DNA of 9,224 nt from Euryarchaeota archaeon UBA36. Its GTDB lineage: Archaea > Thermoplasmatota > Poseidoniia > Poseidoniales > Thalassarchaeaceae. The notes beneath the pieces are model-generated. The model was not told where the DNA came from. It worked only from the letters and a program-made list of their open reading frames with translations, and made no database searches. The stretch lies in NCBI GenBank assembly GCA_002496485.1, contig DAJW01000070.1, positions 1 to 9,224 of the forward strand, read 5' to 3'. Below, in pieces: positions 1-6,602 of the stretch. The position numbers and the translations under genes are program-made. How positions within the stretch are numbered: position 1 is the first letter of the stretch; the number at the start of each line of letters is the position of its first letter.

Positions 1-1374
1 CTAGGCGATAATTTCCAAGCCTCTATATTAGTTTCCAATCAAGGAAATAATTCCGGAAATATAATTTTGTATATTCAAAATAATTATTCAAGTGAATTAA
101 TTCAAAGTCAATCGGAATATATATCATCAGGATCAAGTATTGAGATTTTTGTAATAGCTACTGCCACCAATATTGGCTTAAATTACTTCAATTGGTGGAT
201 TTTTAGTGATGATGGAATAGTGAATGAATCACTTTCTGGTGAATTCGAGATCAATGTCCTAAATCCACAAATATTTGATATCTCAATTGATTCATTTGAA
301 TGGTCAATTTCTGACGGTTTAGAATTAGAGTATTCAACTTTTCTTTCCCAAGGTAAAAATAGAGATGTAATATTCGAGATTATTGGTTTCAATGAAAATA
401 GAAAATTCATTCTCCAATCCATACATCTAGAACTAGATCCAGGTATTAGAAAAATGTCAATTAATTTAGGAAATCCCGAGGTGGAATATATCGAATTCAA
501 TTTAGTCCCAAATGGGTGGTTATCAAATCCAAACTCAAGTAATAATTCTGCCGTCGAGCTAATAATTCCTTATATTTCTCCAGTTTCGTCAATCGATAAA
601 ATCACTCCTTCTAATCCCGTAAAGGGGACATCAGCCATTGTTGATTTCTCATTGAATAATAATGGTAACACACAAAGTCCCAATAGTATGATTAGAATTT
701 TACACTCATCAACAAATCAAATTCTCTCGGAACTATCAGTTCCATCAATTTCACCAGGGGATACCTACACTAATTCTGTAGAGATTGTAGATTGGCCAGA
801 TGAAAAAATTGTAGATTTTCGCCTTATTTGGACCATAAATACCGTATTTAATTCAGAGTCATCAGAGTCAGTAATGTCTGTTGAATCCATGATTGAAGAA
901 GAAGAATTTCAATTCCCGGTGGATATAAATTCACTTGCGATAGGAATAATTGCTGGAATTTCATTAGTTTTAGCATCAAGGTTGGTTTGGGGGACCATAT
1001 CTGAAAGAACTCCATACACGTCGGAAACGGGCTTAAGGGAGACTAGAGTAAGCAGAAAAAAGAAAGAAGAAGAAACAAAAATCGAAATTAAATGTCCTTT
1101 TTGCAGTCAAAGTCTAAGGGTTCCCGCAAGTCATATGGGACAAATTAAATGTCCATCATGCACAAAACAATTCAACACTAAAGATTTACAGGATGTGAGT
1201 GTTGAAATTGATAATAATTCAAGTTCTGAATTACTAACCTCTCACTCCGATGAGGATTTACTTGATTGCCCAAAATGTAATCAGAAATTGAGAGTCCCGA
1301 TAGATAAGAGGCCAGTAACTTCTCGGTGTCCAGTTTGTAAGACAGAGTTTCTAGCTAAGATAGGAAGGGATTAG
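1..1374 (+). CDS. Surface protein fragment: Ig-like repeats, one membrane helix, two cytoplasmic zinc ribbons (5' partial)
   Basis: The frame is open from the first base, so the gene begins upstream; a TTG at 67 is not a convincing start. Counting from the first codon, residues 1 to about 295 are Ser/Asn-rich with beta-strand patterns like CARDB/Ig-like repeats (for example FSLNNNGN near nt 646-669), as in archaeal surface proteins. A hydrophobic helix lies at nt 925-993, followed by a basic stretch (SRKKKEEETK), which by the positive-inside rule puts the C-terminus in the cytoplasm. That tail has two CxxC...CxxC zinc ribbons, cysteines at residues 365/368/384/387 and 423/426/443/446, each with an LRVP motif after the first pair. 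The gene ends one base before the DtxR gene, suggesting an operon. An extracellular ligand-binding or adhesion role linked to an internal zinc module is inference; no specific function is recognised. Confidence 0.85.
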   Translation, partial: LGDNFQASILVSNQGNNSGNIILYIQNNYSSELIQSQSEYISSGSSIEIFVIATATNIGLNYFNWWIFSDDGIVNESLSGEFEINVLNPQIFDISIDSFEWSISDGLELEYSTFLSQGKNRDVIFEIIGFNENRKFILQSIHLELDPGIRKMSINLGNPEVEYIEFNLVPNGWLSNPNSSNNSAVELIIPYISPVSSIDKITPSNPVKGTSAIVDFSLNNNGNTQSPNSMIRILHSSTNQILSELSVPSISPGDTYTNSVEIVDWPDEKIVDFRLIWTINTVFNSESSESVMSVESMIEEEEFQFPVDINSLAIGIIAGISLVLASRLVWGTISERTPYTSETGLRETRVSRKKKEEETKIEIKCPFCSQSLRVPASHMGQIKCPSCTKQFNTKDLQDVSVEIDNNSSSELLTSHSDEDLLDCPKCNQKLRVPIDKRPVTSRCPVCKTEFLAKIGRD

Positions 1375-1375
1375 T

Positions 1376-2032
1376 ATGGATTTCAGTGAAATTGAAGAAA
1401 TGTACCTAAAAACAATTTTCGAAATAATTTATGATACTCCAGATTCCATTGTAAAAACCACACAGTTGGCGCAATTAATGGGAGTCAGTGCAGCATCTAC
1501 AACCGAGATGATACAAAAGCTAGAATCAAGAGATATGTTAACATACATTTCCTACAAGGGATGTAGACTGACTCCACAAGGATTCAATTATGGAGCAAGA
1601 ATAAAACGTAGAGAGGCACTACTAGAGTTATTACTGGTAGAAATCATAGGTTTCACAGGAGATTACAAATCTATTGCATGTAGAATGGAACATACTGTAA
1701 ATGAAGAATTAGAATTAGCATTAGATAGTCTACTTGGATATCCAGAAAAATCTGTAGATGGTAAAAAAATACCATTCATAGATAGAGATGTAAAATCTAT
1801 CAAATCAGGAACTATTTTACCAATTACCAATATGCCTATGAATAGTAAAGGCGTAATATCATTGATGCTAGTCAATGATGTTGATATGGTTACTCTTAAT
1901 GAAATGGGGATTAGAATTAATTCAGAAATTAAATTCAAAGATGGAAAATATTATTTTGATGGGGCGAATTTTAAAATCTCATCATCTTTAGGAAGGTCGG
2001 TCTTAGTCAGTTTAACAGAAATAGGTGAATGA
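1376..2032 (+). CDS. DtxR/IdeR-family metal-dependent transcriptional repressor
   Basis: This 218-residue protein has the three-part DtxR layout: an N-terminal winged helix (about 1-70, with EMYLKTIFEI near the start and VSAASTTEMIQKLE as recognition region), a metal-binding/dimerisation domain (about 71-135) and a C-terminal FeoA/SH3-like domain (about 147-216). By alignment from memory, the primary metal site of diphtheria DtxR (M10, C102, E105, H106) is matched by M9, C102, E105 and H106. The ancillary site (H79, E83, H98) reads E80, E84 and K98, so two of its three ligands differ. Family members bind Fe(II) or Mn(II) and repress metal-uptake genes; M9 and C102 favour the iron-type site over the MntR type. 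ATG 1376 lies one base after the preceding stop, with a purine-rich GGAAGGGA just upstream. Targets are not visible; self-regulation of this operon is possible. Confidence 0.92.
   Translation: MDFSEIEEMYLKTIFEIIYDTPDSIVKTTQLAQLMGVSAASTTEMIQKLESRDMLTYISYKGCRLTPQGFNYGARIKRREALLELLLVEIIGFTGDYKSIACRMEHTVNEELELALDSLLGYPEKSVDGKKIPFIDRDVKSIKSGTILPITNMPMNSKGVISLMLVNDVDMVTLNEMGIRINSEIKFKDGKYYFDGANFKISSSLGRSVLVSLTEIGE
2023..2028 (+). promoter_or_regulatory. Ribosome binding site deciding the start at 2034
   Basis: AGGTGA lies five bases before ATG 2034 and overlaps the end of the DtxR gene (stop 2030-2032). A GTG at 2025 in the same frame lies inside this site and is a worse start, so ATG 2034 is chosen. 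Confidence 0.7.
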
Positions 2033-2033
2033 T

Positions 2034-3641
2034 ATGAATATAGAGAACGTAGATAATGATGAAAAATTGTCTAAAGACTCCGAAATTGAAGATAAATCGC
2101 CGTTAAATGGTGATCTAAGTTCTCTAAATTCAATTCTACAGGAAGTACCTTCAGCCCCAGAAATAATGGTTAAATCAGAAGACGTTCCCAAAGTTATGTC
2201 GAATGAAGAGCTAAAGTTCTCTCTTAAAAATAGAGAATTAATTCTTACTAGACTTGACGATTTATTGATTACCAGTGGTGTTCGTCTTACTTTATTTCTA
2301 CCTTTACTGGTACTAGTTATGCTTGGTTTGGCTCAAACATTCAGGAATTCTGACCCAATTTGGTGGGACCAAATAACTCAGAATGTTCTAACCAATTCCA
2401 CTTTCGTTTCTGCAATTTATGCTCTTTCATTAGTAATTATGATAGCCAATTTAATGCTTCTATTTATTCTTCATTACTTGTTATGGGTAACTCACAAGAT
2501 TTTCCAATTAGAAACTGAAGAAATAACAAAGTCCGGTGTCACATTCAAATCAGCTCACGGATATGCAGAAATGAAGGCAGTTATATCCGGAGCTTCACGT
2601 CAACTAAATTTTACTACCTCATTAATGATTCTCTCTACGGTTCTTTTGGGGGCTTCTTTTTGGTTTTCAACCGAAGAAGGCATACCATATGTGGAGGAAT
2701 TAATCGCTCTATCTACCGGAGCATTACTGTCTGGTCAGGGTGTTTATTTAGTTTCAAATAGGCCAAGAATGAATACAGTGAAGCCATGGGGATTGTTAGA
2801 TGCATTTTCTCCACCGATTCACCCAGCACTATTGGACAAACCATTCACCGACGTTATTAGGCCCCATGTCGATCCTATACTGGCAGTGAGATTATCGAAA
2901 TATGTTAGTTCTTTTTCTGATAATCTGAAAAGAGGAATTACTCTCTCAACTCTACAGGAGAATCTACTACAATATCTGCATATGCATAGGACTGGACTAA
3001 TAGACGAAGAAGAGTTTAGAGAAGCATTGGTTGAATTAATTGATTCAAAAACCCTTGACAAAATATTCAACCACTCCGAATTAGGAGAAGAAACGCTCGA
3101 TCGATTACTAATGCATGCCAGAAATCGATGTGCTCCATTTTTTAGATTACATGATAGATTAAGGGCGCATTTATCAAGTGAAAATAATTCTGATATATGG
3201 TTCGATGTAGATATGGAAAATCTAACCCTAGGGCAGGCAAATTTATTCTCCTATGTTCTCAATAATGGTTCCGAAGCGCGAGACGTAATTATTAGAATCC
3301 AGACTCCAGATTTCAGGCCAAATGAATGTGTTTACCGTTTAAGAATTAATCCCCATAGTTCCGACGGTAAATTTCTATTTTTCGACTTGAAAGAAGCAGT
3401 TATGAATTCTGGGATAATTTGGCATAGCTTAATTCCATCAACTATGGGTGAAGCAACAGTTACTGTTAGATTGGAAGATGTAGAAGGAAACCTCCTTTCC
3501 GGCAAGGTTCTTACAGTCCAGGTCCGGTCAGATTTACTAACAAGAATTCGGATGACTACAGGAGCCTTATTCATGATTGGTGCAGGTTTAGCGATACTTT
3601 CTCCAATTATTCCATTCATTTCATCTTTATTGGGCCTTTAG
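2034..3641 (+). CDS. Polytopic membrane protein of unknown function
   Basis: The 535-residue product is not recognised. Residues 1 to about 80 are acidic and hydrophilic. Hydrophobic helices follow at about 82-101, 124-150, 193-212 and 219-240, then a soluble region of roughly 265 residues, and a last helix near the C-terminus (about 508-533). Within the soluble region, the first part (about 265-380) looks helical. The second part (about 385-500) is rich in beta strands, with FSYVLNNGSEARDVIIRI and later ATVTVRLEDVEGN resembling an Ig-like or CARDB-type domain; this is read by eye. The start is one base after the DtxR stop, with its binding site inside that gene, so the two are probably co-translated. 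A membrane component controlled by the DtxR protein is plausible, but no transporter signature was seen. Confidence 0.85.
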   Translation: MNIENVDNDEKLSKDSEIEDKSPLNGDLSSLNSILQEVPSAPEIMVKSEDVPKVMSNEELKFSLKNRELILTRLDDLLITSGVRLTLFLPLLVLVMLGLAQTFRNSDPIWWDQITQNVLTNSTFVSAIYALSLVIMIANLMLLFILHYLLWVTHKIFQLETEEITKSGVTFKSAHGYAEMKAVISGASRQLNFTTSLMILSTVLLGASFWFSTEEGIPYVEELIALSTGALLSGQGVYLVSNRPRMNTVKPWGLLDAFSPPIHPALLDKPFTDVIRPHVDPILAVRLSKYVSSFSDNLKRGITLSTLQENLLQYLHMHRTGLIDEEEFREALVELIDSKTLDKIFNHSELGEETLDRLLMHARNRCAPFFRLHDRLRAHLSSENNSDIWFDVDMENLTLGQANLFSYVLNNGSEARDVIIRIQTPDFRPNECVYRLRINPHSSDGKFLFFDLKEAVMNSGIIWHSLIPSTMGEATVTVRLEDVEGNLLSGKVLTVQVRSDLLTRIRMTTGALFMIGAGLAILSPIIPFISSLLGL

Positions 3642-3675
3642 TTCGTTTCAATTACTCGATGCCTCTCCGACAGTC

Positions 3676-4656
3676 ATGGAGTACGATGAGCAAGGTAATG
3701 AAGATTTAAGCTCCAGGCTCCATGCAATGGAGACAAAACTATCCAGACTTCGAAACAATAGAGATACCCATAATGAATCCGCGAAAAGATCCGCAGATTC
3801 TAGAAATTCAGTTCAGGAGCAGGCCGTTGAGTTAAGAAAAAAGATTTCAAATCTAATGGAAGAGCAGAAACAAATCAGGGATAAAGCAAAAATTCATCAA
3901 ACTAGAAGAGATGCTATCCAAAAACAGATTAGAGATTTCATTAGTCAGAAAAGAGGAAGAAGAGACGATGGGCCCGGTAAATCAATTTTGATACAACTAT
4001 CTGAAACCGTTAGTGAAATAGAGAGAATAGAAGACCAGATTATGACTGACGGCAGGTTATCTCTAGAAAAGGAAAATAAACTATTAAAGAAATTGAAGTC
4101 ATTAATTTCTAGGAAAGATGAACTTTTACCTGCCGTCGAGGAATTCCAATTGATAAAAGTAGACTTAGGAGATTTGGAACAATCAATTCAGAAATTAAAA
4201 TCAGAATCGGACGAAGAACACAATTTAATGATTGAAAAACACAAGGAAGCCGATGAGATTTGGTCCAATATTAAACCCATGTTAGAAGAAAGAGATTTCC
4301 TTAGGGGGGAAGGTGATAGATTACATGAATCGTTTATTGAACACCGCAAAAAGGCAGATGAAATTCATTCCACAGTTGTGGAAATGCTTTCGAAAGTTAA
4401 TGAAATCCGAGAGGCTATTAAAATCCAAAATGAAGAAAGAAAACAATTAATTATAGACCATAATAAATCAGTCAGAGATGCATTACGAACTCCTGATGAG
4501 GATGAAGAGTTGGCAGACTCATTAACAAAACAATTGATGAATGATGGATCAGTGACTTTAGGCGTTAATCCAAGTACTTTTCAAAAATCTGAGAAACAAA
4601 TCTCTCAAAAAAGAAAGGGCAGAAAAATTGGAACTTCTAGAAATAGAAAAAAGTAA
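3676..4656 (+). CDS. COG1340-type archaeal coiled-coil protein
   Basis: This 326-residue protein is almost entirely charged heptad-like helix from about residue 10 to 262, rich in Glu, Lys, Arg and Gln, with no signal peptide or membrane segment. It ends in a strongly basic tail (about 303-326, QKRKGRKIGTSRNRKK). A short unit recurs: HKEADEIWSNI at 189-199 and HRKKADEIHSTV at 223-234. This ADE-I/L-H pattern is typical of the archaeal COG1340 coiled-coil family, whose members are sometimes mis-annotated as phosphoserine phosphatase; no phosphatase motif is present. The function of the family is unknown to me; the basic tail could bind nucleic acid. It starts 34 bases after the preceding gene with no clear ribosome binding site, so it may be leaderless or translated from the upstream transcript. 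Its stop abuts the convergent pdxS stop. Confidence 0.8.
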   Translation: MEYDEQGNEDLSSRLHAMETKLSRLRNNRDTHNESAKRSADSRNSVQEQAVELRKKISNLMEEQKQIRDKAKIHQTRRDAIQKQIRDFISQKRGRRDDGPGKSILIQLSETVSEIERIEDQIMTDGRLSLEKENKLLKKLKSLISRKDELLPAVEEFQLIKVDLGDLEQSIQKLKSESDEEHNLMIEKHKEADEIWSNIKPMLEERDFLRGEGDRLHESFIEHRKKADEIHSTVVEMLSKVNEIREAIKIQNEERKQLIIDHNKSVRDALRTPDEDEELADSLTKQLMNDGSVTLGVNPSTFQKSEKQISQKRKGRKIGTSRNRKK

Positions 4657-5649
4657 TTACCAACCTCTTTCTTCCATACGGACGTCTAATTTCTCTAGTT
4701 CTAACCCATCCATCGGTTTACCTGCCATCATGCCACAAGCTTCAGCTACTTTCTTCGCATCTTTATAGTGGTGAGTAGCCATAACTACAGCTTCTGCAGT
4801 AGTTTCGGGATTTTCAGATTTAAAGATACCAGAGCCAACAAATACGCCATCCATTCCATGATTCATTAGTAGTGCAGCATCAGCAGGCGTAGCTATGCCA
4901 CCAGCCGAGAAAGTCACAACCGGTAATCTTCTCATTTCTTTTATTTCGGCAAGAACTTCCATAACTCCAGCATGTAAATCGTTAATACTTCCTAGAGGAG
5001 TATCAACTAAGCTCAAAGAATGCTCTGATTTCTCTTCAATTCTCCTAAATCCATTACTAATCGTAGATGCTATATTTTCAAACTCTTGTGAAGTTGAACG
5101 TGTAATCAAGTCAATTTCAGCAGCTACAATTCTAGCATGTTGAACTGCAGCTACAACATTCCCAGTCCCTGCTTCTCCTTTGGTTCTAATCATTGCTGCA
5201 CCTTCTACAATTCTTCTGACTGCCTCACCCAAGTTAGTACATCCACAGACAAATGGGATTGTGTAGTTATTTTTTGGAATATGATAGAAGGGATCTGCGG
5301 GAGTTAAAACTTCTGATTCATCAATCATATCAACACCCAACGATTCTAAGACTCTTGCCTCATCATCGTGACCAATTCTAGCTTTGGCCATTACTGGAAT
5401 AGAAGTGGTCTCTAAAATTCCTTTAATCAAATCCGGATGACTCATCCTTGCAACTCCACCATCAGCCCTGATGTCTGCTGGAACTCTTTCTAGTGCCATT
5501 ACACTAGTTGCACCAGCATCTTCTGCAACTTGGGCTTGTTCTGGAGTTACAACGTCCATGATCACTCCGCCCTCTTGCATCTTGGCAAAACCCCTCTTCA
5601 GTAATTCAGTACCATGTCTGAAATCTTCGAGATCAATTTTTACTGACAC
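4657..5649 (-). CDS. pdxS: PdxS, pyridoxal 5'-phosphate synthase lyase subunit
   Basis: PdxS builds pyridoxal 5'-phosphate from ribose 5-phosphate, glyceraldehyde 3-phosphate and ammonia supplied by the glutaminase PdxT, in the cytosol. The 330-residue protein has the full (beta/alpha)8 pattern. Key residues are visible: D32 in GGVIMDVVTPEQA, the two catalytic lysines K89 (PVMAKARIGH) and K157 (IRTKGEAGTGN), 68 residues apart as in the Bacillus enzyme (K81, K149), and the late phosphate-binding FSAGGIATPADAA and VFVGSGIF. An extra segment at about 184-215 corresponds to the insertion known in the Methanocaldococcus enzyme, which explains the length above the usual bacterial 290-295. The start is GTG at 5647-5649, preceded by GAGGGG; no ATG lies in frame before an upstream TAG. 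PdxT is not in the window. The ferredoxin gene lies 61 bases upstream on the same strand. Confidence 0.97.
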   Translation of the reverse strand: MSVKIDLEDFRHGTELLKRGFAKMQEGGVIMDVVTPEQAQVAEDAGATSVMALERVPADIRADGGVARMSHPDLIKGILETTSIPVMAKARIGHDDEARVLESLGVDMIDESEVLTPADPFYHIPKNNYTIPFVCGCTNLGEAVRRIVEGAAMIRTKGEAGTGNVVAAVQHARIVAAEIDLITRSTSQEFENIASTISNGFRRIEEKSEHSLSLVDTPLGSINDLHAGVMEVLAEIKEMRRLPVVTFSAGGIATPADAALLMNHGMDGVFVGSGIFKSENPETTAEAVVMATHHYKDAKKVAEACGMMAGKPMDGLELEKLDVRMEERGW

Positions 5650-5654
5650 ATTAG

Positions 5655-5660
5655 CCCCTC
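5655..5660 (-). promoter_or_regulatory. Ribosome binding site of pdxS
   Basis: On the minus strand GAGGGG lies five bases before the GTG start. It supports GTG initiation, since no ATG is in frame. A weak TATA-like stretch (TTCATAAATTT, minus strand, about 5696-5706) could give pdxS its own promoter, but this is uncertain. Confidence 0.55.
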
Positions 5661-5710
5661 TTAGTATACCTTCATGAACCTATTTGAATAATGTGAAATT
5701 TATGAAACAT

Positions 5711-6001
5711 TTAATCGCCTAAAACAGGAGAATCTCCTTCTGCGATTGGTAAATCAGGAGACTCATTTTCATTCTTCTCCAACCATGACTCTTCTTCTTC
5801 AGGTAAGTCAGTATCTGCAAATATTGCCTCAACCGGACACTCCGGAATACACGCTGCACAGTCTATACATTCATCGGGATCAATTACCAAATAGTTGTCA
5901 GCTTCTCTAAAGGCTTCTACAGGGCAAACAGCCACACAATCTTGATATTTGTGATCGACGCATGCACTTGTCACTACGTGAGTCATAAATACTCTAAGCA
6001 T
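5711..6001 (-). CDS. 7Fe ferredoxin ([3Fe-4S][4Fe-4S]), FdxA type
   Basis: This is a small cytosolic electron carrier. From ATG 5999-6001 the product has 96 residues with seven cysteines at 14, 22, 26, 45, 48, 51 and 55. Their spacing (8, 4, 19, 3, 3, 4) is exactly that of Azotobacter FdI C8/C16/C20/C39/C42/C45/C49. By that comparison C14, C22 and C55 would hold the [3Fe-4S] cluster and C26, C45, C48, C51 the [4Fe-4S] cluster. Residue 17, the usual fourth cysteine of the first motif, is His, consistent with a 3Fe cluster. The C-terminus is an acidic tail shorter than in bacterial FdxA. The start is set by a TATA box at 6021-6028, placed for transcription to begin near the ATG itself. A second ATG five codons in (5984-5986) gives MTHVV, aligning with typical FdxA starts, and remains possible. 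Redox partner unknown. Confidence 0.92.
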   Translation of the reverse strand: MLRVFMTHVVTSACVDHKYQDCVAVCPVEAFREADNYLVIDPDECIDCAACIPECPVEAIFADTDLPEEEESWLEKNENESPDLPIAEGDSPVLGD

Positions 6002-6020
6002 ATCCAATTTAAGAAGACTT

Positions 6021-6028
6021 GTATAAAC
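6021..6028 (-). promoter_or_regulatory. TATA box of the ferredoxin gene
   Basis: On the minus strand GTTTATAC is centred about 24-26 bases before ATG 5999-6001. Archaeal TATA boxes sit about 26 bases before the transcription start, so the mRNA would begin at or next to the start codon (leaderless). Confidence 0.6.
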
Positions 6029-6042
6029 TCGTAACTTTTTTT

Positions 6043-6468
6043 TTATTTTCCACTGAAAATTTCTGTAATCTTTGTTACAGTATCATCTCCAGGATAAGCT
6101 TCAATCTTGAATTTACCCTTGACTATGACATCTTCTTGACTGTCTGATAATTTCACGTCACCCCTTACCAAATCAGATAATTTTATCCTGATATGAAAAT
6201 TCTTTTCGTCATCAATACGGCGTTCTATTTCATTATTATTCATCAATGCAGATTTACTATCCTCTGATAAGAGATTTAGGGAAAATCTAGCATCCTTGGA
6301 ATTCATACTAGATCGAATCATAGTTTGTAATGAGCCAAAAACAGATTTCTCTTTTTCAATCTCGATTTTTGAATTCTCTCCACTTAACCATTTCAAGGCA
6401 TCAGTAATCAACTCAACATTATCAACAGCACTTGCATAGACTTCCCATACTCCTCTGTGCAACGACAT
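6043..6468 (-). CDS. DUF54/COG1325-type RNA-binding protein, predicted exosome-associated
   Basis: This 141-residue protein follows the pattern of the archaeal COG1325 (PF01877, formerly DUF54) family, predicted to bind RNA and linked to the archaeal exosome by gene context. The N-terminal part has WEVYASAVDNVELITDAL, matching the family's A-x-TED-x-x-V-x-x-AL segment. A degenerate GxxGN-like stretch (FGSLQTMI) follows, then the most diagnostic part, IERRIDDEKNFHIRIKLSDL (about 81-100), and a closing VKGKFKIEAYPG. It is shorter and more divergent than methanogen members, and the family's paired HHGNP motif is lost. The start ATG 6466-6468 is 134 bases from the divergent eS1 gene. A weak A/T-rich element about 6495-6504 could act as TATA for a short leader. 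A KEOPS Pcc1 subunit, often near eS1, was considered but fits poorly in length and sequence. Confidence 0.7.
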   Translation of the reverse strand: MSLHRGVWEVYASAVDNVELITDALKWLSGENSKIEIEKEKSVFGSLQTMIRSSMNSKDARFSLNLLSEDSKSALMNNNEIERRIDDEKNFHIRIKLSDLVRGDVKLSDSQEDVIVKGKFKIEAYPGDDTVTKITEIFSGK

Positions 6469-6558
6469 AATTGCTGGAATAAGCCAAATCTATTCAATTT
6501 GTACCTAGATTCAATAGCTAATGTTGCATTTCGTTCAAATACTGGTTGTAAGTCGGAC

Positions 6559-6582
6559 GGCTCGCATACGAGGTAGCCCTCG
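6559..6582 (+). promoter_or_regulatory. Possible alternative hairpins in the eS1 leader
   Basis: CGAGG at 6569-6573 can pair with CCTCG at 6578-6582 (4-base loop). The same CGAG can instead pair with CTCG at 6561-6564 (loop CATA). The two stems exclude each other and end a few bases before the strong ribosome binding site. Ribosomal protein leaders are often autoregulatory, so this may be a control element; short stems like these can also occur by chance. Confidence 0.3.
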
Positions 6583-6586
6583 GTAA

Positions 6587-6595
6587 AAGGAGATG
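6587..6595 (+). promoter_or_regulatory. Strong ribosome binding site of eS1
   Basis: AAGGAGATG, continuing to GGAGATGAT, matches the archaeal optimum GGAGGTGAT at eight of nine positions and lies about ten bases before ATG 6603. It fixes the start and suggests high translation. Confidence 0.85.
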
Positions 6596-6602
6596 ATTTC
6601 AA

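Larger units (their letters stand above)
6469..6602. other. Divergent promoter region between the COG1325 gene and eS1
   Basis: No gene was found in these 134 bases. They must hold the promoter for the minus-strand COG1325 gene and probably the promoter and leader of eS1. On the minus strand a GTACAAATTG stretch (about 6495-6504) is suitably placed for the COG1325 gene. On the plus strand TTCAAATAC (about 6534-6542) is a possible TATA for eS1, leaving a leader of about 40 bases. Both are guesses. No tRNA-like fold was found. Confidence 0.4.

Noticed and set aside
6033..6044. Run of T on the plus strand as a terminator
   Set aside because: No plus-strand gene ends there. On the minus strand, where the COG1325 gene ends, the run reads as A, so it cannot be its oligo-T terminator.
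6043..6468. KEOPS Pcc1 subunit, often encoded beside eS1 in archaea
   Set aside because: Pcc1 is about 80 residues and lacks the RIDD...IRIKL and AYPG pattern seen here.
6531..6545. GTTCAAATAC resembling a tRNA T-loop
   Set aside because: The flanking bases do not form the T-stem and no acceptor, D or anticodon arms can be placed around it.
6408..6602. Open frame on the minus strand running through the divergent intergenic region
   Set aside because: It overlaps the start of the COG1325 gene in another frame, has no recognisable motif and covers the region needed for promoters and the eS1 leader.
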